Positions 31,506-41,469 are shown, numbered from the stretch's first letter. The stretch: 64,000 bases of DNA from JAWLEP01 sp964553045 (GCA_964553045.1 CAZKJG010000007.1:1-64000); one strand, 5' to 3'. Numbers and translations: made by a program. Notes: generated by a model not told the origin, from the letters alone.

Positions 31506-33386
31506 CTACTCCTCCCCCATGTGAAGGTAGCGCTCGGGGTAAGACTCCAGGGCCTTTGCCCACTCCTGCAGCTTCTCGACCCTCTCCGAGTCGTCCTCGG
31601 GGAGGTTGAAGGGCTGTCTGCCGCGGCCGTCCAGTATCAGGCCCACGACACCGCCCTCCAGGTCACCCTCCCAGTCGTCACCCTGGCCGGCGCCCACGTC
31701 GATGTTCTTGGCCGGCTCGATCACGGCGGAGGCCTTCTCGCCCACCGCCAGAGGAATCACCCGGATCTCCCCGGGCTGCAGCTCGATCTTCTGGGTGCTT
31801 CCGTCCGGCATGCCCAGCTCAATGCTGGCCAGCTCGCCCTTGAGCTTGCGCTGCGGGCCGCTGGGGGCCACGCAGGTGCCAAGCCGGATCAGGCAGTCCT
31901 TGTCGAAGACCTCGGTGGCCGCGTCCTGCTTGACCTCGGAGAGCACGCCCAGCTGGGGCATCATGAAGATGGAGTCAACCGCCAGCATGGTCACTCCCTC
32001 CGGAAGGAAGGCGTCTATGAGCATCTGGGCCGCCTGCGCCCGCCGCGGGGCGTGGGAGAGTACGCCGCCGGAACCGATCAGCAGGTCGAGGCCCATCATG
32101 TCGACCAGGGTCCCGCCGGTCTGGGTCTGCTCGAAGGCGTCGCCTATGGTGCGCTCCTGGGCCACGCCCTTCAGGCCCCGGGCCAGGTCCTTGTGCTGGA
32201 CCAGAGCCAGCCTGAGGGCCTCCCGGGCTATCGCCTGCTCGATGATCAGCTCCTCCAGGGCCTGCGGTATGGTAGTGGGACGGATCATCTTGTTTCTTAT
32301 CCTGTTGCGCAGGTCGGCCTCCTGCATGTCGAAGGGCACCCAGCGCATGACGTTCTCCATCCCGGCGCTGGCCAGGACGTTGGAGACGCTGTAGCTCATG
32401 CCGAGGTTGGCGGAGACCGTTCGGTTGAAGACCTTCTCCTCGCCGGCCTCGAAGACGCTGAAGACGTCGGTGGTGGCGCCCCCGATGTCCACGCCCATGA
32501 CCTCGATGCCCTCGTTGTGGGCCACGGTCTCTATCAGCTTGCCCACCGCTCCCGGGGTAGGCATGATGGGTACCTGGCTCCACTCATGGCCCTCGGCGAA
32601 GAAGCCGGTCCAGCTCATGAGCTTCGGATAGCCCGGGGCCTGGGCCATGACGTGCTCCATGAAGAGCTCGTGTATGGTGTCCCGCGCCGGACCCAGGTTC
32701 TCCTGCTCCAGTACCGGGCGGATGTTCTCGACGATCTTCAGCTCCATGTTCTCGGCCAGCTCGTCGGCCACCGGTTCCCGGGCGTCCTTGTTGCCCGCGT
32801 AAATCACCGGAAGCTTGTAGCCCACGCCGAACCTGGGCTTGGGGTCGGCGGCGCGGATGATCTCGGCCAGCTGCACCACATGATCCCTGGTTCCGCCGTC
32901 GATTCCTCCGGAGAGCAGTATCATGTCCGGACGGAACCTGCGGATGTCGGCCACCTGCTCGTGGGGAAGACGGCCGTCGTTGGTGGCCACCACGTCCATG
33001 ACGATGGCCCCCGCCCCCAGGGCCGCGCGCTGGGCGCTCTCGCCGGTCATGGACTTCACCACGCCGGCCACCGTCATCTGCAGGCCTCCGCCGGCCGATG
33101 ACGTGGAGACGTAGAGCTCCACCCCCGTGGAGCCCTCATCGGTGACCAGCACTCCGTCGCGCTGGTCGTTGAGGAGCTGGCGTCCCTCCAGGTCCTCTAT
33201 CTCGCCGACAGCGTTCAGCACCCCCTTGGTGACGTCCTCCGCGGGAGCCTCCACAGTGGTCGGGGCCTCTCCCCTTCGAATGAGACGGTACTCATCGCCT
33301 CTCTTCTCTATGAGGATGGCTTTGGTGGTGGTACTGCCGCAGTCAGTCGCCAGGATTCTGGTTATCTCCTTGCTGGCCACTGCCAT
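31506..33386 (-). CDS. MutL-family ASKHA ATPase (glutamate-mutase-activator-like)
   Basis: The protein is 626 aa. Sugar-kinase/HSP70-type ATPase motifs are clear: phosphate-1 ATDCGSTTTKAILIE (about 13-27), phosphate-2 GVDIGGATTDVFSV and adenosine motif LIGSGGVLSHAP. It matches the family named for MutL of clostridial glutamate mutase, which is proposed to be a reactivating chaperone; it is unrelated to mismatch-repair MutL. No glutamate mutase subunits (GlmE/GlmS) or other B12 enzymes are nearby. GACAAGGAGGG precedes the ATG. Its start overlaps the end of the upstream 152-aa gene by 44 nt. Confidence 0.88.
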   Translation of the reverse strand: MAVASKEITRILATDCGSTTTKAILIEKRGDEYRLIRRGEAPTTVEAPAEDVTKGVLNAVGEIEDLEGRQLLNDQRDGVLVTDEGSTGVELYVSTSSAGGGLQMTVAGVVKSMTGESAQRAALGAGAIVMDVVATNDGRLPHEQVADIRRFRPDMILLSGGIDGGTRDHVVQLAEIIRAADPKPRFGVGYKLPVIYAGNKDAREPVADELAENMELKIVENIRPVLEQENLGPARDTIHELFMEHVMAQAPGYPKLMSWTGFFAEGHEWSQVPIMPTPGAVGKLIETVAHNEGIEVMGVDIGGATTDVFSVFEAGEEKVFNRTVSANLGMSYSVSNVLASAGMENVMRWVPFDMQEADLRNRIRNKMIRPTTIPQALEELIIEQAIAREALRLALVQHKDLARGLKGVAQERTIGDAFEQTQTGGTLVDMMGLDLLIGSGGVLSHAPRRAQAAQMLIDAFLPEGVTMLAVDSIFMMPQLGVLSEVKQDAATEVFDKDCLIRLGTCVAPSGPQRKLKGELASIELGMPDGSTQKIELQPGEIRVIPLAVGEKASAVIEPAKNIDVGAGQGDDWEGDLEGGVVGLILDGRGRQPFNLPEDDSERVEKLQEWAKALESYPERYLHMGEE

Positions 33387-33801
33387 CTCCCTCCTTGTCT
33401 CCCGCGTCGGGGCGGCCGAAGAGCCCGAAGAAGCGGCGCCTGCCGCGCCGCGCCCTGCGCTTCTCCTTCAGCTCCCTCTGCCGCTCCTGCCGGCGGGCGT
33501 TTGTGTCCTCTATCTCTTCTATCAGCTTCTCGACGTTGTCGCGGTCCTCGATCATCCGCACGAATCGGTAGTAGTCCTCGGACGTAACGATCAGGGACAC
33601 CATCGGGTTGAGAAAGATCATCAACTGGTTGCCCAGGAAGGACAGGGGCTTCACCGACTCCAGGAATACGATGGCCGGCACGGTCAGCTGCCTCTCCACA
33701 ACGGCCCGGGCTATCTTCGCCATTAGGCCGGAGTAGTCCTCCTCTTCGTCATCCGTCTGACGGGGCAGCATCTCCCTCAACCCCGGATCGGATACGCTCA
33801 A
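33343..33801 (-). CDS. Small charged protein with a coiled-coil-like tail, MutL-associated cluster
   Basis: The protein is 152 aa. The N-terminal part has a helix with hydrophobic residues (KPLSFLGNQLMIFLNPMVSL), perhaps membrane-associating. From about residue 80 there is a charged helix (VEKLIEEIEDTNARRQERQ) and an Arg/Lys-rich segment, then a polar tail. I do not recognise a family. The TTG start at 33801 has GGGAGGAGG five bases upstream. It overlaps both the PH-like gene before it and the MutL-like gene after it. Confidence 0.68.
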   Translation of the reverse strand: MSVSDPGLREMLPRQTDDEEEDYSGLMAKIARAVVERQLTVPAIVFLESVKPLSFLGNQLMIFLNPMVSLIVTSEDYYRFVRMIEDRDNVEKLIEEIEDTNARRQERQRELKEKRRARRGRRRFFGLFGRPDAGDKEGDGSGQQGDNQNPGD

Positions 33802-34192
33802 GGACCTCCTCCCTGTTGCCGGAGAACTGAACCGAAAGCCCCCGGAACTTTGCCAGCCTCGTGGGCTCGGAGAAGGGGCTGAGCAGGACTCCGTGCCTGT
33901 CGGGCACGTAGCTTCGAATGCGGTCCCAGCTCATCTTCTCCTCGCCGAACGGCGATTTCTTCCTTACCCCCCAGTCATCGATTACGAACCGGGAAGGCAT
34001 GAAGTAGGTCCACATGGCGAGGCCGATGAGGACCACTCCCACTATGCCCCACCAGATGTTGCCGCCGTAGGCGGAGGCGGCCAGGCCCGCCAGGAGAATT
34101 ATGAATACCAGCAGCAGCGTGGCCGCCGGCCGCTCCCGGGCGGGATGGGATACCCATTCCAGCCGATCTACTCCGTCTCCGGACGTTCCCAT
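33749..34192 (-). CDS. Two-helix membrane protein with a PH-like cytosolic domain, MutL-associated cluster
   Basis: The protein is 147 aa. Two adjacent helices (LLLVFIILLAGLAASAY and WWGIVGVVLIGLAMWTYF) are followed by a domain like bacterial PH (YcxB/bPH) domains: SRFVIDDWGVRKKSPFGEEK, SWDRIRSYVPDRHGVLLSP and GLSVQFSGNREEVLERI. Such domains often anchor membrane complexes. The ATG at 34192 lies within the last 25 nt of gcvPB, so its translation is coupled to glycine dehydrogenase. It overlaps the next gene by 53 nt. Confidence 0.72.
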   Translation of the reverse strand: MGTSGDGVDRLEWVSHPARERPAATLLLVFIILLAGLAASAYGGNIWWGIVGVVLIGLAMWTYFMPSRFVIDDWGVRKKSPFGEEKMSWDRIRSYVPDRHGVLLSPFSEPTRLAKFRGLSVQFSGNREEVLERIRSGVEGDAAPSDG

Positions 34193-35643
34193 GGCTCCAC
34201 TACGCAGAGCTCCTTGACGGCCCTGACCTCGTCCAGCCGCAGCACCGGGGTGCTCACCGGGGCGTCCGTTACCAGGTGAGTCTTGCTCTCCACCTCGCAG
34301 GCGATGCACAGCATAGCCTCCGCGAAGGCCTCCAGGCTCTCCACGCTCTCCGTCTCGGTGGGCTCGATCATCAGCGCCTCCCTGACTATCAGGGGGAAGT
34401 ATACTGTGGGTGCGTGGTATCCGTAGTCAAGGAGTCGCTTTGCGATGTCCATGGTGGCCGCTCCCTGCTCCTTCTGCAGGCTGCCCGAGGCCACGAACTC
34501 GTGCATGCAGGGGCCGCCGTCGAAGGGCACTTCGTACCTCTTCGAGATCAGCGCCTTCAGGTAGTTGGCGTTGAGAACGGCGTTCTCGCTCACCCTGCGG
34601 ATACCGTCCGGACCCAGTGAGAGAATGTAGGCAAACGCCTTCAGGCATACCGCCACGTTGCCGGCGAAGGCCAGCAGGCGGCCGAAAGCCTGCCCCCCCC
34701 GGTCCACAAGCCGATAGCCGTCGTCGTCCCGGACGACCCTGGGATGGGGCAGGTAGGAAGCGAGCTCGGCGGTGCAGGCCACCGGGCCGGAGCCGGGGCC
34801 GCCGCCGCCGTGCGGCGTGGAGAAGGTCTTGTGCAGGTTCAGGTGGCAGACGTCGAAGCCCATGTCGCCCGGCCGGGCAATTCCCATCAGGGCGTTCATG
34901 TTGGCCCCGTCCATGTAGACGCGGCCCCCGGCCTCGTGCACGACATCCGTGATCTGCAGTATGTCCGACTCGAACAGGCCCAGGGTGTTGGGGTTGGTGA
35001 GCATCAGGGCCGCGGTCCGGGGGCCGGCCTTCTTCCGCAGGTCTTCCAGGTCCACCAGGCCCCGACTGTCCGAGGCCAGGTTTACCACCTTCATACCCGC
35101 CAGCACGGCGGAGGCGGGGTTGGTTCCGTGGGAGGAGTCCGGCATCAGGACCTCGTCGCGATGGGACTCTCCCATGTCGTCCAGCAGGCTCTTTATGACC
35201 ATGAGACCCGTGAGCTCGCCCTGGGCCCCGGCCGCGGGATGCAGTGAGGTGGCCTCGAAGCCCGTTATCTCGCACAGCATCTCCGAGAGCCTGTACATCA
35301 GCTCCAGGGTGCCCTGGACCTCCCGGTCCGGCAGCTCGGGATGGAGTTCGCAGAAGCCCGGCAGACGGGCGATGGTCTCGTGGGCCTTGGGGTTGTACTT
35401 CATGGTGCAGGAGCCCAGGGGGTAGATGCCCTGCTCGATGTGGTAGTTGCGGCAGCTGAGGGTTACGTAGTGCCTGGCGCACTGGCCCTCGGTCACCTCG
35501 GGCAGGCCGATCTGCCCCTCTCTCAGCAGGCCCTCCAGATCTTCGACGCCGGTCTCGGGAACATCGAGCTCCGGAAGCGCCGCCCCCCCCCGGCCGGGAT
35601 GGCTCTTGTCGAAGATCGTGGGAACGGTTCCCTTGCGCATCAT
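34168..35643 (-). CDS. gcvPB: Glycine dehydrogenase (decarboxylating) subunit 2
   Basis: This is the PLP-binding half of the split P-protein, 491 aa. The PLP Lys is K272 in CHLNLHKTFSTPHGGGGPG; SSHGTNPASAVLAGM and GAGAQGELTG-like PAAGAQGELTGL also match. With subunit 1 it decarboxylates glycine and passes aminomethyl to the H-protein. The start overlaps the gcvPA stop by ATGA. It ends inside the PH-like gene. The split form is usual in Gram-positive, archaeal and many candidate-phylum genomes. Confidence 0.96.
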   Translation of the reverse strand: MMRKGTVPTIFDKSHPGRGGAALPELDVPETGVEDLEGLLREGQIGLPEVTEGQCARHYVTLSCRNYHIEQGIYPLGSCTMKYNPKAHETIARLPGFCELHPELPDREVQGTLELMYRLSEMLCEITGFEATSLHPAAGAQGELTGLMVIKSLLDDMGESHRDEVLMPDSSHGTNPASAVLAGMKVVNLASDSRGLVDLEDLRKKAGPRTAALMLTNPNTLGLFESDILQITDVVHEAGGRVYMDGANMNALMGIARPGDMGFDVCHLNLHKTFSTPHGGGGPGSGPVACTAELASYLPHPRVVRDDDGYRLVDRGGQAFGRLLAFAGNVAVCLKAFAYILSLGPDGIRRVSENAVLNANYLKALISKRYEVPFDGGPCMHEFVASGSLQKEQGAATMDIAKRLLDYGYHAPTVYFPLIVREALMIEPTETESVESLEAFAEAMLCIACEVESKTHLVTDAPVSTPVLRLDEVRAVKELCVVEPWERPETE

Positions 35644-36992
35644 GTGGCCACCTCCCGGCATACCCGGGCCAGGTTCTGGGCCAGGCCCTCGATCTCCTCC
35701 CGGGTCCTCTTCTCGGTTGCGGCCATGAGCAGCGCTCCCTCTCCCAGGCCGGGGACCGGAATGCCGGCCAGGTAGCCGCGGTCCAGCATGGCGTCCCGAA
35801 CGGCCTCTCCGGAGGCCGGCAGGCTCACCGCGGCCTCCCGGAAGAACGGGTTGTCGAAAACGGTCTTCGAACCGTCCACCTCCTCCAGGATCCTTCGGAC
35901 CATGTAGTGGGTCCTCTGGTAGCACTGCCGGGCCACCTCCCGCAGCCCCGTCTCGCCCATCAGCGCCATGTAAACGCAGTTGGTCAGCGCCGAGAGAGCC
36001 TGGTTCGTGCAGATGTTGCTGGTGGCCTTCTCCCGGCGGATGTGCTGCTCACGGGTCTGCAGGGTCATGACGTAGCCGGTCTCCCCGGCGCGGTCGACGG
36101 TACGGCCTATCAGGCGGCCCGGCATCTTGCGGGCCAGCTTCTTTCGGGCGGCCATGAATCCGCAGTAGGGCCCTCCGTAGCTCAGGGGTATGCCCAGGCT
36201 CTGGCCCTCGCCCACCACCACATCGGCCCCGCACTCCCCCGGGGTCTTCAGCATGGCCAGCGCGACCGGATCGGCGGCCACCACAAGAAGGCCTCCCGCC
36301 GCGTGCACCTTCTCGGCCAGCGGCTGGAGGTCGAAGACCTGCCCGAAGTAGTCCGGGTACGGCACCAGCAGGGCGGAGAAGTCATCCTCCATCAGTTCGC
36401 CGAGGGCCTCATCGTCCAGCCGGCCGGAGTCATCGAAGGGTACCTCGCCCACGAAAAAGCCCGCCCGGTCCAGATAGGTGCGGATGACCCGCAGCCACCT
36501 GGGGTTGAGGGTGCCCGCCACCAGGACGCGCTCCTTGCGCCGGACTCGAATGGCCATCAGGGCCGCTTCCGCGGCCGCGGATGCGCCGTCGTACATGGAG
36601 GCGTTGGCGATCTCCATCCCGCAGAGCCTGGCGACCATGGTCTGGTACTCGAAGATCGACTGGAGAGTACCCTGGCTGGCTTCGGCCTGGTAGGGGGTGT
36701 AGGCCGTGTAGAACTCGCTGCGGGAGACTATGTGGTCAACGGCGGCCGGAATGAAATGGTCGTAGGCGCCGCCGCCGGCGAAGCAGACCCTGTCGGCTCC
36801 GCAGTTGGCTTCCGCCAGACCGGCCATCTCCCTCCGCAGCGAAAGCTCTGAGACCGGTCCGGGCAGATCGAGCGCCCGGTCCAGCCTCACCTCGTCGGGG
36901 AGGGGCGTCAGGAGGTCCTCGAAGGAGCCGGCCCCCATCCGTTCCAGCATTCTGCGCCGCTGGTCGTCCTGGTTGGGGATGTATCTGGTCAT
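35640..36992 (-). CDS. gcvPA: Glycine dehydrogenase (decarboxylating) subunit 1
   Basis: The N-terminal half of the split P-protein, 450 aa. Its opening segment RYIPNQDDQRRRMLERMG is diagnostic. Other conserved stretches are GAYDHFIPAAVDHI, YTPYQAEASQGTLQSIFEYQ and MTLQTREQHIRREKATSNIC. It lacks the PLP Lys, which lies in subunit 2. It begins 24 nt after gcvH. No strong Shine-Dalgarno is seen, so coupling to gcvH may drive translation. Confidence 0.96.
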   Translation of the reverse strand: MTRYIPNQDDQRRRMLERMGAGSFEDLLTPLPDEVRLDRALDLPGPVSELSLRREMAGLAEANCGADRVCFAGGGAYDHFIPAAVDHIVSRSEFYTAYTPYQAEASQGTLQSIFEYQTMVARLCGMEIANASMYDGASAAAEAALMAIRVRRKERVLVAGTLNPRWLRVIRTYLDRAGFFVGEVPFDDSGRLDDEALGELMEDDFSALLVPYPDYFGQVFDLQPLAEKVHAAGGLLVVAADPVALAMLKTPGECGADVVVGEGQSLGIPLSYGGPYCGFMAARKKLARKMPGRLIGRTVDRAGETGYVMTLQTREQHIRREKATSNICTNQALSALTNCVYMALMGETGLREVARQCYQRTHYMVRRILEEVDGSKTVFDNPFFREAAVSLPASGEAVRDAMLDRGYLAGIPVPGLGEGALLMAATEKRTREEIEGLAQNLARVCREVAT

Positions 36993-37016
36993 CTTTGCCG
37001 CATCCGTCCCTGGTGT

Positions 37017-37403
37017 CTACTCGCCTATGTGGTTCGCGTACTCGTCCGCCGTCATCAGGTCGTCGAACTGGGAGGGGTCCTGCGCGGTGAATCGCACCAG
37101 CCATCCCTTGCCGTAGGGATCCTGGTTGACCAGGTCCGGGCTGTCCTCCAGCGTGTCGTTGGTCCGGTCGACCTCGAGGTCCATGGGGGCCATGAAGTCC
37201 TCGGCGGTCTTTACCGCTTCCAGCGAGCCCAGGGGGTCGCCGCCTCCGTGGGTGGAATTGCCCGGCGGCATCTCGACCATGACTATCTCGCCCATCTCCG
37301 ACTGGGCGTGATCGGTAATGCCCATGGTGAAACCGCCGTCATCTTCCTTGCGTACCCACTCATGGGTCTCGGTGTACCTGAGATCCTCAAGTATCTCGCT
37401 CAT
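37017..37403 (-). CDS. gcvH: Glycine cleavage system H-protein
   Basis: The lipoyl carrier protein of the glycine cleavage system, 128 aa. The lipoylated Lys is K65 in GSLEAVKTAEDFMAP. The N-terminus (LRYTETHEWVRKED) and MGEIVMVEMPPGN are typical. AAAGGAG precedes the ATG. The dihydrolipoamide dehydrogenase and lipoate ligase genes are not in this window. Confidence 0.96.
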   Translation of the reverse strand: MSEILEDLRYTETHEWVRKEDDGGFTMGITDHAQSEMGEIVMVEMPPGNSTHGGGDPLGSLEAVKTAEDFMAPMDLEVDRTNDTLEDSPDLVNQDPYGKGWLVRFTAQDPSQFDDLMTADEYANHIGE

Positions 37404-37451
37404 GCCAGCTCCTTTCGGTCTCGGCCTGGAAGGCCGAATTCCACCTGACTC

Positions 37452-38555
<1,104 letters not shown>

Positions 38556-38615
38556 GCATTCACCCCTGTATCCCGAGATACCGGTCGAGTAATTGGAAAA
38601 AACTGTCCGTACGGA

Positions 38616-38644
38616 ATTGTAAGTATGCAACAAAGTAAAGTCTA
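38616..38644 (-). promoter_or_regulatory. Candidate promoter of the gcvT run
   Basis: On the minus strand TAGACT (38644-38639) and TACAAT (38621-38616) are separated by 17 nt in an AT-rich patch about 65-90 nt upstream of gcvT. A CCGTACGG palindrome and a T6 tract follow. I see no glycine-riboswitch pattern in the short leader. Confidence 0.5.
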
Positions 38645-38716
38645 CAGGAAGGGTTCCGGACGGTCTCTTCCCGACCTTCGACGACGCGGTCCTTTCCCCG
38701 GCGGACATACCGGGAT

Positions 38717-39295
38717 ATGTTGCACCCCGACAAGGCGATATCCGCTCCCCGCATGGAAGGAGAGGCCGGCCTCATGGTCATGCTGTCGGCCAGACTGCTG
38801 AACGTCCTGGGACGTGAGGCCCGGGGCGATGCCGAGGCGCTGAAGGCACTCTGCGCCGAGGCGGTCGCCAGGCGCTGGCTCGCGGCGAGGGGCGTGCCTT
38901 CATGGCGGTCGGCGGAGCCGCCCGCAGCCAAGGAAAGGTACAGCCTGCTGCTCCCCGGCTGGATCCGGGCACTGGTGTGGCCGAAGGACGGACCCGCCCC
39001 GGGCTTCGACCGAATGGCCGCCGGGAAGTGCGCACTGGGCATGGAGGTGAGTCTCGACCGCCGCTGCAAGGAGGGTGAGGTGACCGGGTGGCTGGAGCTG
39101 GTCGACCTGCCCAGGATACCCCCGCACCTGGAGCCCGATGAGCAGCCCGCGCTTCGCCCTCCGGGACACCTGCCCGGTCGAATCGGGGAACGCAGGTTCC
39201 ACCGGCTGCTGCTGGCCGCCGGCCTGCTGCGCATCCTCCTCGTCGGCGAGCCCGATCCACCGCCCCCGCCAATAATGGGGACGGAGGTATTTTAA
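38717..39295 (+). CDS. Hypothetical protein whose 3' end runs into a palindromic element
   Basis: The predicted protein has 192 aa and no family I recognise. Codon use is like real genes here (third positions mostly G or C), and the sequence has plausible helices (MVMLSARLLNVLGREARGDAEALKALCAE in two pieces; RFHRLLLAAGLLRILL). The start ATG at 38717 has only a weak ribosome site. The last residues (IMGTEVF) and the TAA stop come from the repeat that begins at 39277, so the original C-terminus may have been replaced by the insertion. It is read divergently from gcvT. Confidence 0.55.
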   Translation: MLHPDKAISAPRMEGEAGLMVMLSARLLNVLGREARGDAEALKALCAEAVARRWLAARGVPSWRSAEPPAAKERYSLLLPGWIRALVWPKDGPAPGFDRMAAGKCALGMEVSLDRRCKEGEVTGWLELVDLPRIPPHLEPDEQPALRPPGHLPGRIGERRFHRLLLAAGLLRILLVGEPDPPPPPIMGTEVF

Positions 39296-39368
39296 ATCTC
39301 AAATAAACTGCTGGCGAGACCTCTGCGGCGTGCGCAGTTTATTTATGATTTAAAATACCTCCGTCCCC
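39277..39368. repeat. 92-bp palindromic element (GGGGACGG family)
   Basis: The ends are perfect inverted repeats of about 22 bp starting GGGGACGGAGGTATTTTAAA and ending in its complement CCTCCGTCCCC. A second inner pair, AAATAAACTGC and GCAGTTTATTT, makes nearly the whole element one long hairpin with a roughly 25-nt loop. It has the size and form of a REP/MITE-like element and shares its GGGGACGGAG head with the copies at 49690-49856. No transposase gene for this family is in the window. Confidence 0.85.
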
Positions 39369-39372
39369 TCTA

Positions 39373-41469
39373 TCACTGGTACTGCAGGAGGTAGAGGTTG
39401 TAGTAGATGCCCCGCCGGGCAAGCAGCTCCTGGTGGCTGCCCCGCTCCACTATTCGGCCGGCGCCGATCACCAGTATCTCGTCGGCGTTCTGGATGGTGC
39501 TCAGGCGGTGGGCCACTACTATGCTGGTACGGCCGCGCATGAGCGTCCCTATGGCGTTCTGTATCAGCTGCTCGGTAGCGGTGTCCACGCTGCTGGTGGC
39601 CTCGTCGAGTATCAGCACCCGGGGGTCGTGGGCCAGGGCCCGGGCAAAGCAGATGAGCTGCTTCTGGCCGGTGGAGAGGGTGGCCCCGCGCTCGCTCATC
39701 ATCTCTTCGTATCCACCCGGCAGCCTCTCGATGAACCGGTCGGCCTGGACCATTCGGGCGGCCTCCCCGACTTTCTCCATGGGAATGTCCTCGCCCAGAC
39801 GGATGTTGTCCTCCACATCGCGGCTGAAGATGAAGGCGTCCTGCAGGACGATGGCTATGTTCTCACGAAGGGTGGCCAGCCTGTGGTCTCGCAGGTCGAT
39901 GCCGTCCAGGAGGACCTGGCCCGAGTCGACGTCGTAGAAGCGGCAGAGGATGTTGATTATCGAGGTCTTTCCGGCGCCCGTGGGGCCCACCAGCGCCACG
40001 CTCCTTCCGGGTTCCACGGTGAAGGAGACGTCCCTGAGCACCGGCTTGTCCGGCTCGTAGGCGAAGTCCACGTTCCGGAACTCGACACGGCCCTCTACGG
40101 CCTCCGGGAGCACGGGAGACCCGGTCTCGCGCACCTCCTCCCCGGTGTCGAGTATCTTGAATACCCTCTCGGCCGAGGACATGGCCCGCTGCATGATGTT
40201 GTACTTCTGGCTTATATCGGAGATGGGTCGGAACATCTGCCTCACGTAGGAGATGAAAGCCACCAGGACGCCAAGGGTCAGGGAACCGGAGAGAACGCCG
40301 CGGCCGCCGAATACCAGAACCAGGGCTATGCCCATCGAGGCCACGATCTCTATGAGAGGCCGGAAGATGCCGAACAGCACGAGCTGCCTCATGTTGGCCT
40401 GGAAGTACTTGCGGTTGGTTTCTCTGTACCGCTCCCGCCTGGCGGCCTCCCTTCGGAAGATCTTGATGACCTTGATGCCGCTCACGTCCTCGGCCAGCTT
40501 GGAGTTCAGGCTGGCCAGGTGCTTGCGGACGTCACGGTAGACGCCGCGGACCTTGATCCGGAAGACCACAGAGACGAAGGCGAACAGCGGGACCACGGCC
40601 AGGGATATCAGGGCCAGGCGGACGTCCATGACGAAGAGTATCACTATGGTTCCCGCAAGCAGGAAAACGTCCTTCAGCACGTTCACCAGCACGGCGGTGA
40701 ACATCTCGTTGAGGGCCTCGATGTCGTTGGCCACCCTGGTGACCAGCCTGCCGATTGGGTTGCGGTCGAAGAAGCTCAGCGAGAGTTTTTGGATGTGGGT
40801 GAACAGCGCCATCCTGAGGTCGTACATGGACCGCTGGCCCGCTATCTGGAGTGTCAGGACGTGCCCGTAGCCAGCACCCAGCGACAGCAGTATCAGCGCC
40901 CCCGCCAGCAGAGCCAGCCTGGTGATCCCCTCCAGGTCCGACCCCCTGATCCTGACGATGGTCTCCGGAGGAACCTCGGAGAGCTTCCTCTCCGGGACCA
41001 GCCACCACCGTCCCATCGTCCTGCCCGGAGCCTCGTCCGCCGGCCGCTCGTCTGCCTGGAACAGGTAGTAGGTCCTGGGATCGAGCTCTCCGGCGTCCAG
41101 CAGGCCCATGCGCCTTGCGGGACCCATGTCGTCGAGGGCCGCCTTGCGGACCAGCAGCGTGTCGCCGGCGCCCTCCAGAAAGTCCCGGGACTCCGGATCG
41201 GCCTCCACAAGGGAGTCCGACACCGCCGAAGGCGCCGTGTAGGTCTGGTAGAGCTTGGCCAGGTAGCGGTCGATACCCTCCTTGGTCAGGTAGGGAATCA
41301 CCAGCTCCACTCCGGTGGACAGGGCCATGAAGAGGACGGCCAGCATCACCAGCTTCCGGTGGTCGCGCACGTAGCGCAACAGGCGTCTCACCAGGCGCGC
41401 GTCGTAGACCTTGCCCTCGAAGTCGTCCGACTGGAAGTACCCGCCGTCGCCGGGGCCATGGGGTGGCAT
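39373..41469 (-). CDS. ABC exporter subunit B (MsbA/MdlB-like) with a large TM1-TM2 insertion
   Basis: The protein is 698 aa: six transmembrane helices plus a nucleotide-binding domain. Walker A is GPTGAGKTS (495-503), the signature is LSTGQ (598-602) and Walker B is LILDEATSS with catalytic Glu623. Between helices 1 and 2 there is an about 110-residue extracytoplasmic insertion (about 70-180) that homologues such as MsbA lack. Its ATG shares one base with the stop codon of the partner gene (TGATG). The signature motif is non-canonical (Thr for Gly), as expected for the subunit that lends its signature to the degenerate site of a heterodimer. Substrate unknown. Confidence 0.92.
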   Translation of the reverse strand: MPPHGPGDGGYFQSDDFEGKVYDARLVRRLLRYVRDHRKLVMLAVLFMALSTGVELVIPYLTKEGIDRYLAKLYQTYTAPSAVSDSLVEADPESRDFLEGAGDTLLVRKAALDDMGPARRMGLLDAGELDPRTYYLFQADERPADEAPGRTMGRWWLVPERKLSEVPPETIVRIRGSDLEGITRLALLAGALILLSLGAGYGHVLTLQIAGQRSMYDLRMALFTHIQKLSLSFFDRNPIGRLVTRVANDIEALNEMFTAVLVNVLKDVFLLAGTIVILFVMDVRLALISLAVVPLFAFVSVVFRIKVRGVYRDVRKHLASLNSKLAEDVSGIKVIKIFRREAARRERYRETNRKYFQANMRQLVLFGIFRPLIEIVASMGIALVLVFGGRGVLSGSLTLGVLVAFISYVRQMFRPISDISQKYNIMQRAMSSAERVFKILDTGEEVRETGSPVLPEAVEGRVEFRNVDFAYEPDKPVLRDVSFTVEPGRSVALVGPTGAGKTSIINILCRFYDVDSGQVLLDGIDLRDHRLATLRENIAIVLQDAFIFSRDVEDNIRLGEDIPMEKVGEAARMVQADRFIERLPGGYEEMMSERGATLSTGQKQLICFARALAHDPRVLILDEATSSVDTATEQLIQNAIGTLMRGRTSIVVAHRLSTIQNADEILVIGAGRIVERGSHQELLARRGIYYNLYLLQYQ

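Noticed and set aside
31506..33386. DNA mismatch-repair MutL
   Set aside because: The protein has ASKHA ATPase motifs (ATDCGSTTTK, GVDIGGATTD), not the GHKL ATPase of repair MutL; only the name is shared.
38556..38620. Glycine riboswitch before gcvT
   Set aside because: The predicted leader is only about 60 nt and has none of the conserved aptamer segments I would expect.
38560..39234. 224-aa minus-strand frame upstream of gcvT
   Set aside because: It is antisense to the better-supported 192-aa frame and spans the gcvT promoter region.
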